Assembly: GCA_041395385.1 (NCBI GenBank)
Contig: JAWLAN010000007.1
Location: 124,001 to 188,000 of the forward strand
Direction of reading: 5' to 3'
Source of the DNA: JAJVHZ01 sp041395385
GTDB taxonomy: Bacteria; Pseudomonadota; Gammaproteobacteria; JAJPIJ01
Length of the DNA stretch: 64,000 nt
A model generated the notes under the pieces. The model made no database searches, was not told where the DNA came from, and saw only the letters and a list, made by a program, of their open reading frames with translations. Below are positions 25,720 through 34,168 of this stretch, piece by piece. The first letter of the stretch is position 1; each line of letters opens with the position of its first letter. Both the position numbers and the translations under genes were made by a program.

Positions 25720-26994
25720 TCAGCTTGCGTGGGCGATGCGCCGGTACAACGCGATGGTCTCGTCGGAGGGCGTGAGGCCGGATCTCGAGCGCAAGGCGGC
25801 GTCACAGAGATGGAACTGGCGCACGGCCAGATAGCGCTGGCCCTGTGCGATGTAGCACAGCATCAACTGCCGGTGCGCGTTCTCGTAGCACGGATCGAAA
25901 TTGAGCACCTTCTGGCAGAGAGCGACGGCCGCGGTCGGCGCGCCGCGCTCGAAGTAGAGCGCGCTCAGGTGGCTGGCGACCTCGAGGTATGCCTGCTCCA
26001 GGTACTGGCGCTGCGAGTCCGCCCAGTCCGCGTAGAGATCGTCTTCCATGAAGCGCCCCTGGTAGAGGCTCTCCGCCACGCCGTACTCCTGCATCGCCTC
26101 CTCGAGTCGAGCCGCGCTCTCGCATCGACGCGCGTTCCTCAGGTGGGACTCGAACTCCTCGGCGTCGATCCACAGTGCAAGCGCGGGATTGAACTCGTAA
26201 TGGTTTTCGTGCGACAGAATGTACTGACGGTCACAGGCGTGTCCGCGCAGAGACTTGCGCAGCGAGTAGATGGCCTGGTGCAGGTTACGACGCGCGGCGA
26301 CGGCATCCGCCTCGGGCCAGAACACGTCCATGAGCGTCTCGCGGTTCACTTTCCTGCCGTGATGGGCCACGAGGTACTTGAGGACCGCGAGGCCTTTCAG
26401 GCTGGACCACTCCTCGATGAGGACGCCGTTGTGGAAGACGCGGAAGGAACCCAGACAATAGACTCCCAGCGAAGCGTCGCCCGCGATGGCCGTGCGCGAA
26501 TCACACGCGGCGGCGGCGCGTGACACCGTCGAAGCGCTGCGCCCGAGCGCGGATTCGATGCGGGCCGGATCCGATCCGCGCGGGTCGCGGCCGCTTTCCC
26601 GGCACAGCGCTGCCTGGTAGGAGACAAGACCCGGCGAGGGAGAGGGGCGTCCTGCAGGCGGGAGGGCGTAGTTCTTGTGCGGGGGGTCCAGGTGCCACTC
26701 CGCAATCTGCAGCAGATCGATCAACTCTCCGAGCAGTTCACACTCACGCTCGCTGGCGAGGTCGTGGGCCCGCCTGTGCCAATGCGCCTCGTGGCGACAC
26801 AGACCGCAGGCGCTGGCGATGTCGCAGGCGATCTCTATGAAGCACGCGCAATCCCGGGCGCCGCTGCGCTCGCTGGCAACGAGCGCCTGGCGCAGCGCTT
26901 CGGCGCCGTGTTGATAATCGCCGGCCTTCAGGAAGCCCGCGGCCGAGGAGCACAAGAACTCGACCCGGGAGATCTGCCTCTCCCTGTCCTCCAT
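25720..26994 (-). CDS. SARP/BTAD-type transcriptional activator
   Basis: 424 residues. After a helical N-terminal region of about 165 residues comes an OmpR-like winged helix (LGVYCLGSFRVFHNGVLIEEW, LKGLAVLKYLVAHHGRKVNRETLMDVFWPEAD, RRNLHQAIYSLRKSL). A bacterial transcriptional activation domain of TPR type follows (WIDAEEFESHLRNARR, AESLYQGRFMEDDLYADWAD, ALCQKVLNFDPCYENAHRQLMLCYIAQGQRYLAVRQFHLC). SARP proteins activate clusters of accessory or secondary-metabolite genes. It is read in the same direction as, and just before, the five-gene protease cassette, so that cassette is the obvious target. The extra N-terminal part may sense a signal. Confidence 0.85.
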   Translation of the reverse strand: MEDRERQISRVEFLCSSAAGFLKAGDYQHGAEALRQALVASERSGARDCACFIEIACDIASACGLCRHEAHWHRRAHDLASERECELLGELIDLLQIAEWHLDPPHKNYALPPAGRPSPSPGLVSYQAALCRESGRDPRGSDPARIESALGRSASTVSRAAAACDSRTAIAGDASLGVYCLGSFRVFHNGVLIEEWSSLKGLAVLKYLVAHHGRKVNRETLMDVFWPEADAVAARRNLHQAIYSLRKSLRGHACDRQYILSHENHYEFNPALALWIDAEEFESHLRNARRCESAARLEEAMQEYGVAESLYQGRFMEDDLYADWADSQRQYLEQAYLEVASHLSALYFERGAPTAAVALCQKVLNFDPCYENAHRQLMLCYIAQGQRYLAVRQFHLCDAALRSRSGLTPSDETIALYRRIAHAS

Positions 26995-27408
26995 GGGAAC
27001 ATCCTCCGCCTCCCAATCTGCGCGGTGGAAGCGTGGCGTTCGAGGGAGGCCGATTTGCCGTTAGGTCTTCGTCGGGGCGATCGACGGGGTCTCGGAAACC
27101 GACACTGTCGATCAATAAAATCCTAGTAAGCCGGTTCCCACATCTCAATGAAGGAGATCGGAACTAGTGTACAGAAGCCGCACCTGCCCGGTGTGTAGAC
27201 TGCACGCGGCGGCGAGCGGCGCCACCACAAGGGGTTGCGCGCACTCAGGGGCCGGCGCCGCCGCCTGCCCGGGGGCAGGCCCGGAGACGGCGGCGGACGC
27301 CGGCTGGCGGATCGCTGGCGGCGAAGGCGGATGACTTCGATCAACTTGAAAACCGCGCGACGGAGCATCATGTAAAAGTGCATAGTTCCCCTGACGTGGA
27401 GGTGGCGT
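26995..27408. other. divergent regulatory region of SARP gene and hsp20
   Basis: About 410 bases. GCCTGCCC at 27263-27270 and GGGCAGGC at 27273-27280 form a tight hairpin inside a larger GC-rich inverted repeat. CTTGAA at 27345-27350 matches the -35 of heat-shock (sigma-32) promoters and a CAT-containing -10-like site follows about 15 bases later, but the -10 match is poor. The lower-GC stretch near 27100-27180 may hold the SARP promoter. Confidence 0.35.
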
Positions 27409-27918
27409 ATGGCAGAAGAGAAAAAGACGGAGGCGAAGAAGGAAGAGCAGGGCAAGGAGTTGGCTCGCCGGGGCGGATGGATGAGCCCGTTCGAAGAGTT
27501 TGAACGATTCTTCGAGGACGCCTGGTCCGATCGCTGGCCGAACCTGTTCCGTGGCAACTGGCCGCAACTGGGCCGGCTGCGTCCGCCGTTCGAAGGCCGC
27601 TGGCCGAAAGTGGACGTGATCGATCGCGAGGAGGAGGTCGTCGTGCGCGCCGAGCTGCCGGGCGTGAAGAAGGAGGACCTGGATGTGACCGTGACCGATA
27701 CGACGGCGACCATCAAGGCGAGCACGAAGGCCGAGGAGAAGGAGGAGAAGGGGCAGTATTACCGCCGCGAACTGAGCCAGGGCGAGTTCCAGCGCGTCGT
27801 TGCCCTGCCGCAGGAGGTCGATGGTGACAAGGCCAAGGCGACATTCAAGGACGGCGTGCTCGAACTGAGCATCCCCAAGGTCAAGCGCACGTCGCGCAAG
27901 TCCGTCAGGGTCGATTAA
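27409..27918 (+). CDS. Hsp20/alpha-crystallin small heat shock protein
   Basis: 169 residues. An N-terminal Lys/Glu-rich arm and SPFEEFERFFEDAW are followed by the alpha-crystallin domain (KVDVIDREEEVVVRAELPGVKKEDLDVTV to GVLELSIPK). The C-terminal VKRTSRKSVRVD stands where the I-x-I anchor normally lies. It holds unfolding proteins as oligomers in the cytosol. GGAGG lies about ten bases before the ATG. Heat or oxidant induction is likely, with a CTTGAA -35-like box about 60 bases upstream. It converges on the SpoIIE-type phosphatase gene. Confidence 0.93.
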   Translation: MAEEKKTEAKKEEQGKELARRGGWMSPFEEFERFFEDAWSDRWPNLFRGNWPQLGRLRPPFEGRWPKVDVIDREEEVVVRAELPGVKKEDLDVTVTDTTATIKASTKAEEKEEKGQYYRRELSQGEFQRVVALPQEVDGDKAKATFKDGVLELSIPKVKRTSRKSVRVD

Positions 27919-27931
27919 TCCGGCGGTATCT

Positions 27932-27962
27932 CCGCGCGTGCCCGGCTAAACGGGGCGCGCGG
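27932..27962. terminator. hairpin between convergent hsp20 and phosphatase genes
   Basis: CCGCGCG at 27932-27938 pairs with CGCGCGG at 27956-27962, and CCC at 27941-27943 with GGG at 27952-27954, with a small internal bulge. No T tract. Confidence 0.4.
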
Positions 27963-27963
27963 C

Positions 27964-30189
27964 TCATGAGGTCTCTCCGGCGGCCTGCGCGGAGGGTGCG
28001 CGCGCGCCGTCCTGGTCACGCAGCCTGAGTACGACGAGCGTGAGATCGTCGGTCTGCGCGGCGCCAGCGCGAAACTGCTGCAACACCTCGGTGATCGCCC
28101 CGCAGATCTCCGCCGCCGGCAGGGCCGCATGGGTCCTGAGCAGCTGCTTCAACCGTTCCTTGCCGAAAGGCTCGTCCTCGGCATTGCGCGTGTCCCAGAC
28201 CCCGTCGGTCCCCATCAGCACGACGTCGCCGGCGGCGCCGTGGAAGGGCGCGCACTCCCGGTAGCGCCACCCCGCATCGACGCCGAGCGGGATGTCGTCG
28301 CCGGCAAGCTCGTGCATGGAACCGTCGGCAGGTCGATACAGCAGGGCGGGGTCGTGCCCGGCGCTGCACCAGCGCAGGGTGGCGGCCGAGGGGTCCACGA
28401 CCAGGTAGTAGAGCGTCATGAAGCGGCCCGCGTGCACGTCGTCGGAGAGCCGCTCGTTGATGGCCGCCATGACCTCCGAGAGCGTGCGCGTCTGCGGCGC
28501 GAAGGCGTGCAGCATCGCCCTGGCGGTGGTCATCAGCAGGGCCGAGGCGATGCCGTGGCCGGAGACGTCGCCGATGGCGATGCCCACCGGATCGGTATCG
28601 GCGTGGCCCAGCTCCAGGAAGTCGTAGTAGTCCCCGCCGGTCTCCTCGCAATAGATGGTCACGCCCGCCATGTCCAGTCGCGATCGCGCGGGCGGCTGCG
28701 CCGGAATGAGGTTCTGCTGCACCTCACGCGCCAGCCGTATGCCTTCGGCGTGACGGAAACGTTCCTTCAGGTGCGGGACCATGTGATTGAAGGCATGGCC
28801 GAGCATCTCCAGCTCGTCACCGGTGGTGATGCGCGCACGCGCCTCGAAGTCACCGCCCGCCACCCTGTGCGTGGCCTGAACCAGTTGCTGCAGGGGCCGG
28901 TTGATGGCGCGCGCGCCGAGGAGGGCGGCGATCACGGCCGCGATGATGAAGGGTATGCCGAGTGCGAGCACCGTGCGCAGCTGCGCGCCGGTGTGCTCCA
29001 GCGCCTCGGTCCGCGCCATCTCCGCCAGCGCCACCGCGCGCGCGTAGGGCAGCACGATCACCAGCCAGGTCTCCGACTCGCCGATCGGTCGATACGCCCA
29101 CAGCGCCTCGGCGTCACGGAATCGCGCCTGCACGATGCCCGGCCTGCGCGACTGCAGGTCAGCCGTCAGCTGCCGCGTCCGCTCCGGGCTCTCGGGCTCG
29201 AGCCACTCGGGAGCGAACTCGGTCTTCCAGTCGCGATGCTGCGTGTCGTAGGTCTGCCGCGCCAGGATGCGCAGCGGACCCTTGCCGGGGGAGTCGTCAG
29301 TCTCCGGGGAGGCCAGGAACACGGCACTGTCGGCGGTCCAGCCGGAGGGCAGAGGCAGGCTCGCGAGATAGGCGTCGACGGGGAGATCGATGGCTGTGAC
29401 GCCGAGGAAGCGACGGTCGCCGTCGCGCAGCGGCATCGACACGGTGACGATGACCTGCCGCGTGGAGGCATCGATCTGCGGCGGGTGCCAGCGCAGTTGC
29501 CCGGACTGGCGCTGCGCGCGATACCAGGAGCGGGTGCGCGGATCGTAATCCGCGGGGTATCCGCCATGGGCGGGATAGACCGAATGCAGGCCCGACTCCA
29601 GGGTCGTGTATTGCCAGAGGATGCGATCCTTGTACGGCGCGTGCAGTGCGCGGTAGACCTCGGTCATCCCGGCGAGCCTGGCGAGCACCGCGGAGAACGT
29701 GCCGGCATCGCTGCCGACCGGCAAACGAAAGGCCTGCGTGTCGTAGGAGACCGGAACGGCCGTGCCGGTGCCGGCATCGCCCGCGCGCAGGTGCTTGCGC
29801 GACGGCATCAGCGCCACGCGCGGGTCGGCGCGATCGATGTCGGTGTCGAAGATCGGCGCGAGGACCGGTGCCTCCGACAGCGGCGCGGTCAGCAGCAGCT
29901 CCGCCTCGCGCGCCTGGCGCGCGACCAGCAGCTCCATCACCTCGTTCTGGCGCTGGATGAGCAGCGCGTAATTATCCGCCGTCAACGCGAGCTGCTCGCG
30001 CGCCTGCTCGGCCAGGCCCTTGTGCGCCCGCGCCGCCAGGGTGGTCCCGAGATCACGCAGCGTGCGGTAATCGATCCAGGTGATGAACAGCAGCGGCGGC
30101 AGCGTGATGCCCAGCAGGAGCGCCAGCAGCTTGGTCCGTATGCGCCACCGGACGGGTTGTGTTGCGATGGGGCGGATGGTCCTGGCCAC
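27964..30189 (-). CDS. membrane sensor PP2C/SpoIIE-type serine phosphatase
   Basis: 741 residues. A helix at about 20-40 and one at about 405-430 bracket a periplasmic sensor of dCache type (YDPRTRSWYRAQRQSGQ, RRFLGVTAIDLPVDAYL). A HAMP linker (RAINRPLQQLVQATHRVAGGDFEARARI) precedes the SpoIIE phosphatase: AREVQQNLIPAQPP, ETGGDYYDFLEL, VGIAIGDVSGHGIASALLM, LRWCSAGHDPALL and DVVLMGTDGVWD, with the metal-binding Asp residues intact. Such enzymes dephosphorylate anti-sigma-factor antagonists in partner-switching systems. No RsbV or RsbW-type gene lies next to it. The start is GTG 30189, six bases after a TAGAAT box. Confidence 0.92.
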   Translation of the reverse strand: MARTIRPIATQPVRWRIRTKLLALLLGITLPPLLFITWIDYRTLRDLGTTLAARAHKGLAEQAREQLALTADNYALLIQRQNEVMELLVARQAREAELLLTAPLSEAPVLAPIFDTDIDRADPRVALMPSRKHLRAGDAGTGTAVPVSYDTQAFRLPVGSDAGTFSAVLARLAGMTEVYRALHAPYKDRILWQYTTLESGLHSVYPAHGGYPADYDPRTRSWYRAQRQSGQLRWHPPQIDASTRQVIVTVSMPLRDGDRRFLGVTAIDLPVDAYLASLPLPSGWTADSAVFLASPETDDSPGKGPLRILARQTYDTQHRDWKTEFAPEWLEPESPERTRQLTADLQSRRPGIVQARFRDAEALWAYRPIGESETWLVIVLPYARAVALAEMARTEALEHTGAQLRTVLALGIPFIIAAVIAALLGARAINRPLQQLVQATHRVAGGDFEARARITTGDELEMLGHAFNHMVPHLKERFRHAEGIRLAREVQQNLIPAQPPARSRLDMAGVTIYCEETGGDYYDFLELGHADTDPVGIAIGDVSGHGIASALLMTTARAMLHAFAPQTRTLSEVMAAINERLSDDVHAGRFMTLYYLVVDPSAATLRWCSAGHDPALLYRPADGSMHELAGDDIPLGVDAGWRYRECAPFHGAAGDVVLMGTDGVWDTRNAEDEPFGKERLKQLLRTHAALPAAEICGAITEVLQQFRAGAAQTDDLTLVVLRLRDQDGARAPSAQAAGETS

Positions 30190-30195
30190 CGGCCC

Positions 30196-30201
30196 ATTCT
30201 A
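30196..30201 (-). promoter_or_regulatory. -10 box directly before the phosphatase gene
   Basis: TAGAAT on the minus strand ends six bases before GTG 30189, so the transcript may be leaderless. No good -35 at 17 bases. Confidence 0.35.
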
Positions 30202-30267
30202 AATAAAAGCACGGGGCGGTTGACCAGCGCGGCGACAGCAACCGCCTTCGCCCGCCCGCGGGACCCG

Positions 30268-31259
30268 TCAGTCGAAGGTGCCCGGTGGAAGCTGGACGTA
30301 GTGCTGGCTGTATCTGCCCTCGACCTGCGTGCGCACCCACGGCAGCGCCGATTGCAGCACGTACGGGACCTGCACCAGCTGCGGCAGGGAGAGCTTGACG
30401 AAGTCCCCGTTCGGATTGATGCGCAGCACCTGGGTGCTGGGGTCGGCCGCATCGGGCCGTACCGCGATGGCGTTCCAATCCACCGGCTGCTTCTGCCACA
30501 AGAGGTTCTTGACGGCGTTGACGATGCTGGCGAGCTCGTTGGCGATCGCCGAGCAGGCGGCTTCCTTCGCCGGCAGGTTGGCGGCATCCTCGAACAGGAA
30601 GTTCAGGCCGTTGGTCGTCGCGTAGACCGGAGACTGGGTGTCGGTATAGCTCAGCGCCCGCTCACGCTCGTGGTGTAGTTCATGTCGAAAGTGGCCGTGG
30701 CCAGCGTGTCGCACGAGGGATCCAGGCATACCCGATCGATGATGCGGTTCTCGAGTATCTCCGGGTTGGCGATGTTCGGACCGCTCACGATCACGGTACT
30801 GCCGTCGATGATCAGCAGCACCGTGCCCTCCTGCTCGATGCGCACGTCGACGGGCGCGCCGGACATGACCGATTCGCTCAGGCCGAAGAGCCGACTGGCG
30901 TATCCCTCGGTCGCCGATGCCCACCGCCTCGGGTCCTTCTCCTCGTTGGCGGCCTTGCCGGGATCGGGCCTGTACTCGAAGGCCTTTTCGGCCTCTTCGT
31001 GAAACGCCCCGCCCATCTCCTCCAGCGAGACGCGCGCGAACTCCGCCTTCTCGGCCTCGCTGCCGCCGGCGACCCGCCGCGCCAGGCTGATGAACGCGGG
31101 CGTGGAGCCCCCGAGCAGATTGCGCACGGCGCGCGGCTTGGCGGCGCCGGCCGGGGCGCCGGAGGTCTGTGCGGCGGCATGGTCCATGGCGGACAGCGCG
31201 AGGATCGCGGACAGGGGCACGAGGAGCGCGAGACGCAGGGCAGGGCGCTGCCTGTTCAA
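30268..31259 (-). pseudogene. exported hypothetical protein broken by a frameshift
   Basis: The upstream frame (TTG 31259, or GTG 31304) starts with a signal peptide (RLALLVPLSAILALSAMDHAAAQ), runs through LLGGSTPAFISLARRVAGG and GTVLLIIDGSTVIVSGPNIA, and stops at 30651 just after FDMNYTTSVSGR. From about 30655 a second frame continues to 30268 (LSYTDTQSPVYATTNGLNFL, NPNGDFVKLSLPQLVQVPYV, RYSQHYVQLPPGTFD) with normal protein composition but no usable start. Joining them at the GGG in AGCGGGCGC (a one-base loss) gives one protein of about 330 residues. Family not recognised. It may be a genuine break, a sequencing error, or two coupled genes. Confidence 0.6.
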
Positions 31260-31377
31260 TCGGTGGTTGCGAGTGCTACGAATGCGGCGTGTGGGTATGG
31301 GCACGATGACATCCGGGGTTGCGCGGCGACCGCATTCTCGTTGGTTGATCCATGCAAGGCAAGGGGGCGCGCAGCCG

Positions 31378-32460
31378 TTACGCGTCGGGTGCGGTCGACT
31401 CCTTCCCGCCGGCGCCGGCGCTGCGCCTCGCCCGCACCACACGCGTCCATTCCGTGATGAGCGCGTAGCCGACGGCAAGCAGCGTCGGTCCCAGGAACAC
31501 CCCGATGATGCCGAAACGCAGCACGCCGCCGACCACGCCGAGGAGCACCAGCAGGAACGGAAGGCGGCTGCCGAGGCTGATGAGATACGGCCGCAGGATG
31601 TTGTCGATGCTGCTGATCGCGGTGATGCCCCATACGAACATGAATATCGCCCAGCCGATGTGGCCGTCGTGATAGAGCCACACGGATGCCGGCACCCAGA
31701 TGAGCGGCGGTCCCCACGGTATGAGCGCGAGGAAGCAGGTGAGTAGACCGAGCAGAAAGGGCCCTGGCACCCCGGCGATCCAGTATCCGAGCCCGGCCAT
31801 CACCCCCTGTGCGAACGCGGCGAAGATGATCCCGTAGACCACGCCCTTGACGGTGTTGCCGGCCACCGCCAGCAAGTGATGCGCGCGCGCGCCCGCGATG
31901 CGTTCCATGCCCGCGCGCAGGTGGGCCGCGACCTCCAGCCCGTCGCGGTAGAGAAAATAGGTGATGAGCACCCCGAGCGCGAGATAGAGCACGCCCTGGC
32001 CGAGGGCGAGTCCGGTGCCGAGCGCGAAACGGCTCAAGGGGGCGGCGAGATCGCGCAGGTACGCCACGAGCTTGCCCATGTCGAAGGCGGCCCAGTAGGC
32101 CCGCAGGGTCTCCCCGATCAACGGCACGCGCGCCAGCCACTCCGGGGGTTCGGGAGGGCCGGCGGCGGCCCAGCGCTGGATCGCGCGAGCGAGGTTGGTG
32201 GTGTTTTCGCCGAGGCTGGCGGCGACGATGACGAGCGGGCCGAGCACCAGCGCCGCGAGCAGGCAGGTCATGAGCAGGGCGGCGAGGGTCTCGCGACCGC
32301 GCACGAGCGCGAGCAGGCGCTCATAGATGCCCCAGGTGCTGAAGCAGATGACCACCGCCCACAGTATCGCCGAGAGGAAAGGCGCGAGGACCAGCAGGCA
32401 GCCGACGATGACGGCGGCCAGCGCGGTCAGGGCGAGGATGTCTTCGTTGCGTTTTACCAT
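31378..32460 (-). CDS. AI-2E family transporter (PerM/YdiK-like permease)
   Basis: 360 residues, about eight membrane helices. The family layout is visible: paired N-terminal helices (LALTALAAVIVGCLLVLAPFL), the long middle loop, VLYLALGVLITYFLYRDG, GNTVKGVVYGIIFAAFAQG and the C-terminal LPFLLVLLGVVGGVLRFGIIGVFLGPTLLA. Members export autoinducer-2 or exchange Na+/H+; substrate is unpredictable from sequence. AGGAGG lies 11 bases before the ATG, and TATAAG at 32501-32506 (minus) could be the -10. Confidence 0.9.
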   Translation of the reverse strand: MVKRNEDILALTALAAVIVGCLLVLAPFLSAILWAVVICFSTWGIYERLLALVRGRETLAALLMTCLLAALVLGPLVIVAASLGENTTNLARAIQRWAAAGPPEPPEWLARVPLIGETLRAYWAAFDMGKLVAYLRDLAAPLSRFALGTGLALGQGVLYLALGVLITYFLYRDGLEVAAHLRAGMERIAGARAHHLLAVAGNTVKGVVYGIIFAAFAQGVMAGLGYWIAGVPGPFLLGLLTCFLALIPWGPPLIWVPASVWLYHDGHIGWAIFMFVWGITAISSIDNILRPYLISLGSRLPFLLVLLGVVGGVLRFGIIGVFLGPTLLAVGYALITEWTRVVRARRSAGAGGKESTAPDA

Positions 32461-32770
32461 GGAAACCTCGCCCTCCTGGCGGAATCATCGGGCGGCAGTT
32501 CTTATACTGCGGGCAATCCGTTTGCGGCTCAACGGCAATGTGGTCTGGCGCGAGGCGGCGCCGGCCGGTCTCGCCTGCGCCGGCCCCGCGCGCATCGGTT
32601 CGGCCATGCCCATGGCCGCGGGCGCAATTTCTCTCCTCGTTGCTGTTGACGCTAGACTGACGGCCGCGGATTTTCGGCAATCGCAGGCGCGGAGGTGGCG
32701 GCGAGCGGCCGGAGGTGGAACCGGCCGGTGCCGAAGTGAGCTGCATCGAGACGAACCAGGAGAATGCACC
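32461..32770. other. divergent intergenic region
   Basis: 310 bases. Holds the AGGAGG of the permease gene, TATACT on the plus strand at 32503-32508 overlapping TATAAG on the minus strand, and a GC-rich tract before the DUF1348 gene. No coding frame supported. Confidence 0.4.
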
Positions 32771-33250
32771 ATGACGAGCAATGCAGAGGCCCGCCCGCCG
32801 TTCCCGCCCTTCACCCGCGACACCGCCATCCGGAAGGTGCGGATGGCGGAGGACGCGTGGAACACGCGCGAACCGGAGCGGGTGGCGTTCGCCTACACGC
32901 CGGACAGCCGCTGGCGCAACCGCGCCGAGTTCATCGACGGACGCGCGGCGATCGTCGAGTTCCTGCGTCGCAAATGGGCGCGCGAGCTCGACTACCGCCT
33001 CATCAAGGAGCTGTGGGCCTGGGAGGGCGCGCGCATCGCGGTGCGCTTCGCCTACGAATGGCACGACGACAGCGGCAACTGGTTCCGTTCCTACGGCAAC
33101 GAGAACTGGGAGTTCGACGAGCATGGGCTCATGCGGCGGCGTCATGCGTCGATCAACGATCTGCCGATACGCCCGGAGGAGCGAAAGTACCACTGGCCGC
33201 TCGGGCGGCGCCCCGAGGATCACCCGAGCCTCAGCGATCTCGGTCTGTAG
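32771..33250 (+). CDS. DUF1348 / NTF2-like protein
   Basis: 159 residues. AWNTREPERVAFAYTPDSRW, RNRAEFIDGRAAIVEFLRRKW, FAYEWHDDSGNWFRSYGNENW and RHASINDLPI are the signature of the DUF1348 branch of the SnoaL/NTF2 fold. It forms a conical alpha+beta barrel that binds small molecules, often acting as an isomerase or a stress protein. Cytosolic. It is transcribed alone and converges on the aguB gene, from which a 7-bp hairpin separates it. Confidence 0.9.
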   Translation: MTSNAEARPPFPPFTRDTAIRKVRMAEDAWNTREPERVAFAYTPDSRWRNRAEFIDGRAAIVEFLRRKWARELDYRLIKELWAWEGARIAVRFAYEWHDDSGNWFRSYGNENWEFDEHGLMRRRHASINDLPIRPEERKYHWPLGRRPEDHPSLSDLGL

Positions 33251-33257
33251 AGCGGGC

Positions 33258-33275
33258 AGGGCGCGGCAGCGCCCT
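33258..33275. terminator. hairpin between convergent genes
   Basis: AGGGCGC, loop GGCA, GCGCCCT: perfect 7-bp stem touching the aguB stop codon. No T tract. Confidence 0.5.
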
Positions 33276-34168
33276 CAGTCGATGAAGCGCTGGGTGATGC
33301 TGCCGTAGGCGTCGATGCGGCGATCGCGCAGGAACGGCCAGTGCGTGCGCGAGAAGTCGATGCGGTCGAGGTCCAGGGCGAGCACCTTCACCGCTTCCTC
33401 GCCGACCGGGGCGCGGTACATGACGGACCCGTCGGGCGCCGCCACGAAGCTCTGGCCCCAGAACTCGATCCCCTGGCCGTCGTGCGCCGGGTCCGGCTCG
33501 AAGCCGATGCGGTTCACCGCCACCACGTAGCAGCCGTTGGCGATGGCGTGCGCGCGCTGGGCGGTCTCCCAGGAGTCGTGCTGGGCCTTGCCGTACTGCG
33601 CCTTCTCGTCGGGCTGCCAGCCGATCGCGGTGGGATAGAACAGGATCTCCGCGCCGGTCAGCGCGGTCAGCCGCGCGGCCTCCGGGTACCACTGGTCCCA
33701 GCAGATGAGCACGCCGAGATCGACGTGGCGGGTCTGGAACTTCCTGAAACCGAGATCGCCGGGCGTGAAATAGAACTTCTCGTAGAAGCGCGGATCGTCG
33801 GGGATATGCATCTTGCGGTACAGCCCGAGGCTGCCGCGGGCGCCGTCGATCACGAAGGCGGAGTTGTGGTAAAGCCCCTGCGCGCGCCGCTCGAAGATCG
33901 GCACGATGATTGTCAGCTCGAGCTCCGCGCCGAGCCGCGCGAAGGTCTGCATCGACGGCCCGTCGAGCGGTTCCGCGAGCCCGAAACAGGCGTGATCCTC
34001 GGTCTGGCAGAAGTACCGGGAGCGGTACATCTCCGGCAGGCAGACCACCTGGGCGCCCTGCGCGGCGGCCTCCTGCACCAGCCGCGCGGCCCTCGCCAGG
34101 TTCGCCTCCGGATCGACCTCGCAGCTCATCTGCACCAGGCCGACGTGCACGGCGCGCGGGCGGCTCAC
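33275..34168 (-). CDS. aguB: N-carbamoylputrescine amidase AguB
   Basis: 297 residues, nitrilase superfamily. The catalytic triad is Glu46 (VVCLPEMYRSRYFCQ), Lys119 (LGLYRKMHIPDDP) and Cys156 (LGVLICWDQWYPE). The segment FYEKFYFTPGDLGF is typical of N-carbamoylputrescine amidases. The enzyme hydrolyses N-carbamoylputrescine to putrescine, CO2 and ammonia. The GTG start overlaps the speA stop (GTGA), so it is translationally coupled to arginine decarboxylase. The frame runs upstream into speA, but an earlier start would double-code. Confidence 0.94.
   Translation of the reverse strand: MSRPRAVHVGLVQMSCEVDPEANLARAARLVQEAAAQGAQVVCLPEMYRSRYFCQTEDHACFGLAEPLDGPSMQTFARLGAELELTIIVPIFERRAQGLYHNSAFVIDGARGSLGLYRKMHIPDDPRFYEKFYFTPGDLGFRKFQTRHVDLGVLICWDQWYPEAARLTALTGAEILFYPTAIGWQPDEKAQYGKAQHDSWETAQRAHAIANGCYVVAVNRIGFEPDPAHDGQGIEFWGQSFVAAPDGSVMYRAPVGEEAVKVLALDLDRIDFSRTHWPFLRDRRIDAYGSITQRFID

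Noticed and set aside
28129..30678. Plus-strand frame of 849 codons opposite the SpoIIE-type phosphatase
   Set aside because: The minus strand encodes a complete recognisable protein; the plus frame has no domains and exists because stop codons are rare at this GC content.
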